From assembly GCA_003278175.1 (NCBI GenBank), contig QCGF01000010.1, positions 1 through 35,058 on the forward strand: 35,058 bases of DNA, in the 5' to 3' direction. Within the stretch, counting starts at the first letter, position 1. Each line of letters opens with the position of its first letter. The notes below the pieces were generated by a model. It did no database searches. It had not been told where the DNA came from and saw nothing but the letters and a program-made list of their open reading frames with translations. Shown piece by piece: positions 31,909 through 35,058 of the stretch. Source of the stretch: Prochlorococcus sp. AG-363-P15 (GTDB lineage: Bacteria > Cyanobacteriota > Cyanobacteriia > PCC-6307 > Cyanobiaceae). The position numbers and the translations under genes were made by a program.

Positions 31909-32505
31909 CTAAATGAGTTCAGCAAGAGATAAAAAATTACTCAGCAATTTATGTCCACCTTCTGTCAGGACACTTTCAGGATGAAATTGAACTCCTTGGA
32001 GATGAGGATATTCCCGATGCCTCAAACCCATAATTGTTCCATCTGAGAGCCAAGCAGTAATTTCAAGCACCTCAGGCAATGTCTCCCTCTCTGCAATCAA
32101 ACTATGGTATCTAGTGGCAATGAAGGGTTTCGGTAAACCCGAAAAAATCCCCTTCCCTTGATGAATGACATGGGATGTTTTCCCATGCATAAGTTCATGC
32201 GCTCTAACAATCTTCGCTCCATATGCCTGAGCAAGCGCTTGATGACCAAGACAAACTCCAAGAGTTGGAATCGTAGGAGAAAGTTCAGTTAAAACCTCCA
32301 AACAAACTCCAGATTGATCAGGATCGCCTGGGCCAGGGGATATCAGTATGGCTGAAGGGGCAAGATCTCTAATCTGATCAATAGAACAGGAATTATTGCG
32401 CTCTACTCGGATATCAGATGCAACAGGATGATCAGAAGCTAACTCCCCCAAGTACTGAACAAGGTTAAAAGTAAAACTGTCGTAGTTATCAATAACAAGA
32501 AGCAT
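31909..32505 (-). CDS. trpG: anthranilate/para-aminobenzoate synthase glutamine amidotransferase component
   Basis: MLLVIDNYDSFTFNLVQYLGE, ISPGPGDPDQSG, LGVCLGHQALAQAYG, GVQFHPESVLTEGG. Confidence 0.96.
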   Translation of the reverse strand: MLLVIDNYDSFTFNLVQYLGELASDHPVASDIRVERNNSCSIDQIRDLAPSAILISPGPGDPDQSGVCLEVLTELSPTIPTLGVCLGHQALAQAYGAKIVRAHELMHGKTSHVIHQGKGIFSGLPKPFIATRYHSLIAERETLPEVLEITAWLSDGTIMGLRHREYPHLQGVQFHPESVLTEGGHKLLSNFLSLAELI

Positions 32506-32517
32506 AATATGTGAGTC

Positions 32518-32979
32518 CTATACTCCTAATTGGAACAATAAGGGTGGAACTAGTAAAAGAATTGCGATGATTAAAGAACTAATTGATGCAACCAAAACGG
32601 CTGCAGCAGAACAGTCCTTAGCGATACGAGCCAAAGGGTGAAAACGACGTCCAATAGCTAAGTCCACAACAGCTTCAATTGCAGTGTTTAATAGCTCGAG
32701 CACTAATACAGCCGTAACAGTCAAGACCAATACAGCTAAATGGTTGAAATTAAGTTTTAAGTAAATCCCTAGTGCAAATACTAAAGCACCAATGAATAAA
32801 TGAATACGAAAGTTTCTTTGACTCAAAAAGCCATACACAATGCCTTGAGCGGCATATCGAAAACTAGAAGGGAGGTCATTTGCAATTCTCCAAGAACCCC
32901 TCCTTTTCCCAATTCGAGAGCGACTGGAAAGTGGGGTAATCTTTTCTGACAAAATCTTGTTTTTTGGAGAAGGGAGCAT
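32518..32979 (-). CDS. dgkA: diacylglycerol kinase (prokaryotic DgkA family)
   Basis: ELLNTAIEAVVDLAIGRRFHPLARIAKDCSAAAVLV with three TM segments. Confidence 0.93.
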   Translation of the reverse strand: MLPSPKNKILSEKITPLSSRSRIGKRRGSWRIANDLPSSFRYAAQGIVYGFLSQRNFRIHLFIGALVFALGIYLKLNFNHLAVLVLTVTAVLVLELLNTAIEAVVDLAIGRRFHPLARIAKDCSAAAVLVASISSLIIAILLLVPPLLFQLGV

Positions 32980-32998
32980 CTATCTCGTAAGTTTTAGC

Positions 32999-33568
32999 TC
33001 ATTTGGATTGAAGGTTACCGTTGATAGTAAGAAGTTGCTGTTGACAGCAAAGCATTTCTTGTAACTTTTTAGGTGTTGGATGGTCCCAGCCGAGTAAATG
33101 CAAGAGTCCATGACTCACTAGCCACCTAAGTTCATTAGACAAAGAATGATCTTGCTCACTGGCTTGGGAGTCAGCCGTGGGTATCGAAACAATAACGTCT
33201 CCAAGCTCTACAAATTGATCTTGAGGAATAACAATGTTTTCATCTAAGACAGGGAACGAAAGAACATCTGTTTTCTCGTTTTTTTGACGCCATTTAGCAT
33301 TCAATGCAGCAATAGTCTGATCATCAGTAAATTGCAATCCCATGCTGAAAATCAGTGTATTGCGAACGACATCATGACAAAACAAAGACTTCTCACCTCG
33401 AACAAACTCGATCCACGTTCTTAGATCCTTTTCCCAGAATTCAGCTTTGGTGAGAATATTTCGTGCTGATTGATCTGACAAGCTTTTCAAGAGCTCCTCA
33501 GACGGTCCATTAAAAGACAATTGAAGCCTTACGTTTGAAGCTCTATTTGAAGATTCCCGTATCTCCAC
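32999..33568 (-). CDS. ybeY: endoribonuclease YbeY (rRNA maturation factor)
   Basis: HGLLHLLGWDH zinc motif, LNAKWRQKNEKTDVLSFP, LGDVIVS. GTG at 33568 lies 1 nt after the upstream gene's stop and avoids the overlap implied by the track start at 33607. Confidence 0.93.
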   Translation of the reverse strand: MEIRESSNRASNVRLQLSFNGPSEELLKSLSDQSARNILTKAEFWEKDLRTWIEFVRGEKSLFCHDVVRNTLIFSMGLQFTDDQTIAALNAKWRQKNEKTDVLSFPVLDENIVIPQDQFVELGDVIVSIPTADSQASEQDHSLSNELRWLVSHGLLHLLGWDHPTPKKLQEMLCCQQQLLTINGNLQSK

Positions 33569-33569
33569 T

Positions 33570-33758
33570 TCAATGAGGGAGAGTCGGGCGCCCGACCCAA
33601 GCCACAAGAAGTATGAATAAAAGAAAACCTATCGCTGTAAGTCCAAAGTGGAAAAGGCTCTGTTTCCCTTTCTGAACCATATTCCGCATGGCCAATTTCA
33701 CAAAGCTCGGAGGAGGTAGCTTTTTAGGCACTGAATTGTTAGTGGTTGATTCAGTCAT
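33570..33758 (-). CDS. small single-TM DUF3285-like cyanobacterial protein
   Basis: PPPSFVKLAMRNMVQKGKQSLFHFGLTAIGFLLFILLVAWVGRP resembles the cyanobacterial DUF3285 family (from memory). Confidence 0.75.
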   Translation of the reverse strand: MTESTTNNSVPKKLPPPSFVKLAMRNMVQKGKQSLFHFGLTAIGFLLFILLVAWVGRPTLPH

Positions 33759-33771
33759 AATGAGTAATTCA

Positions 33772-34900
33772 TCAAGTTTCTAATTCTTGATCAGAGCTAT
33801 TTAAGCCTTGCCTTAAAAGAGCTTGAATAAATGGGTCTAAATCTCCATTCATAACGCGCTGAACATCCGTAGTCTCTTCTTCAGTCCTCAAATCTTTAAC
33901 CATTTGGTAGGGATGAAAAACATAATTACGAATTTGATTACCCCAGGCTGCTTCAACTATGTCGCCACGAATATCAGCAATTTCTGCAGCACGCTGTTCT
34001 TGAGCTATGACCAATAGTTTTGCTTTTAATAAGGCCATAGCCTTCTCCTTATTTTGCAGTTGTGACCTCTCTTGAGTGCAACGAACAGCTAATCCAGTTG
34101 GGATATGAAGAATGCGAACTGCAGTCTCAACTTTATTAACATTCTGACCACCTGCCCCACCTGATCGACTCGTGGTGACTTCAAGGTCCTTCTCCGGGAT
34201 CTCCAACTCAACCTCATTATCAAGCTTGGGCATAACCTCTACACCCGCAAAGCTGGTTTGACGTTTGCCATTGGCATTAAAAGGGGAAATTCTTACCAAG
34301 CGATGAGTTCCTTTCTCATTTTGCAAGTAACCGTAGGCATGACGTCCCTCGATCTCAACAGTGGCACTTTTAATCCCAGCCTCCTCGCCTTCTGACAACT
34401 CATCTACTGTGACTTTCATCCCATGATCTTCTGCCCACCTGGTATACATCCGCAACAACATTTGAGCCCAATCTTGCGCATCAGTTCCTCCGGCACCGGC
34501 ATTTATAGAAAGTACAACTCCTTCTTTGTCATAAGGCCCACTTAAAAGACGCTCCAACTCCCAACGATCTAAATCTATGCGCAACTGATCTAATCCAAAT
34601 TGAGCCTCATTCAGCATCTCCTGATCTGATTCAAGTTCATAAAGCTCAACTGTGGCCTTTGCGTCCTCAATTGCGGAGGTCCACTGAATCAATTTTGATA
34701 ATTGAGCCTTTACTTCATCTAACTGACGCATTTGCTTTTGAGCATTCTTTTGATCATTCCAAAAATCAGGCTGAGCTGCTAGTTGCTCCAAATCCTTTTG
34801 GCGAGCATTTAAAGCAGGGACGTCAAAGACAGTCCTGGGCTTTGCCCAGGCGATCAGTAAGCTCAGATAAGTCTCTCTTGAAATCAATTAGATCAAGCAA
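33772..34900 (-). CDS. prfB: peptide chain release factor 2, with programmed +1 frameshift at CTT TGA C
   Basis: GGQ motif ([19 protein letters not shown]) and full RF2 body. Zero-frame N-terminus from TTG 34900 reads (M)[24 protein letters not shown] then TGA (34825-34823) in CTTTGAC (34828-34822); the +1 frame continues [15 protein letters not shown]. Confidence 0.93.
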
Positions 34901-34978
34901 CAGTCAGCTCTCGATCAATAACAACAACGCTATCAGTTTAAGAAGCCTCATAAAATCTTCTGGGATTACAAAAACACT

Positions 34979-35058
34979 ATGACAAAAGTTGAGATTTACA
35001 CGTGGTCATCATGTCCATTCTGTCTAAGAGCTAAAGCCCTTCTTGAAAGCAAAGGGGT
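34979..35058 (+). CDS. grxC: glutaredoxin 3 (3'-truncated at window end)
   Basis: ATG at 34979: MTKVEIYTWSSCPFCLRAKALLESKG, glutaredoxin CPFC active site. Confidence 0.88.
   Translation, partial: MTKVEIYTWSSCPFCLRAKALLESKG

Overview
The window is a gene-dense, AT-rich stretch of cyanobacterial core chromosome. Gene content, gene order and protein style look like a marine picocyanobacterium, most likely a Prochlorococcus lineage (inference; I ran no search). It carries about 36 protein genes: an ABC1/UbiB-family kinase, eno, gloA, a ClpB2-like chaperone, the secE-nusG-rplK-rplA-rplJ-rplL block, rnhA, pyrD, a CobC/CobD-like aminotransferase, murG, pgk, uspA, rbgA-like, rluD-like, a fused double ABC ATPase, relA/spoT, selO, a DUF2062 gene, mnmE, nadC, argS, a hisC-like gene, a degenerate metallo-beta-lactamase-fold protein, trpG, dgkA, ybeY, a DUF3285-like gene, prfB and the start of a glutaredoxin gene. 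I recognise no tRNA, rRNA, CRISPR, transposase, phage or defence genes. No clearly undescribed multi-gene system is evident. The best second-look signals are: prfB split by a programmed +1 frameshift (zero-frame part missed by the ORF track) with a hairpin just upstream of the slip site; a perfect 28-bp palindrome inside the rluD-like CDS; an L10-leader RNA before rplJ and a run of stem-loops in the nusG-rplK gap; a secreted metallo-beta-lactamase-fold protein lacking the HxHxDH motif; and nested inverted repeats upstream of rnhA.
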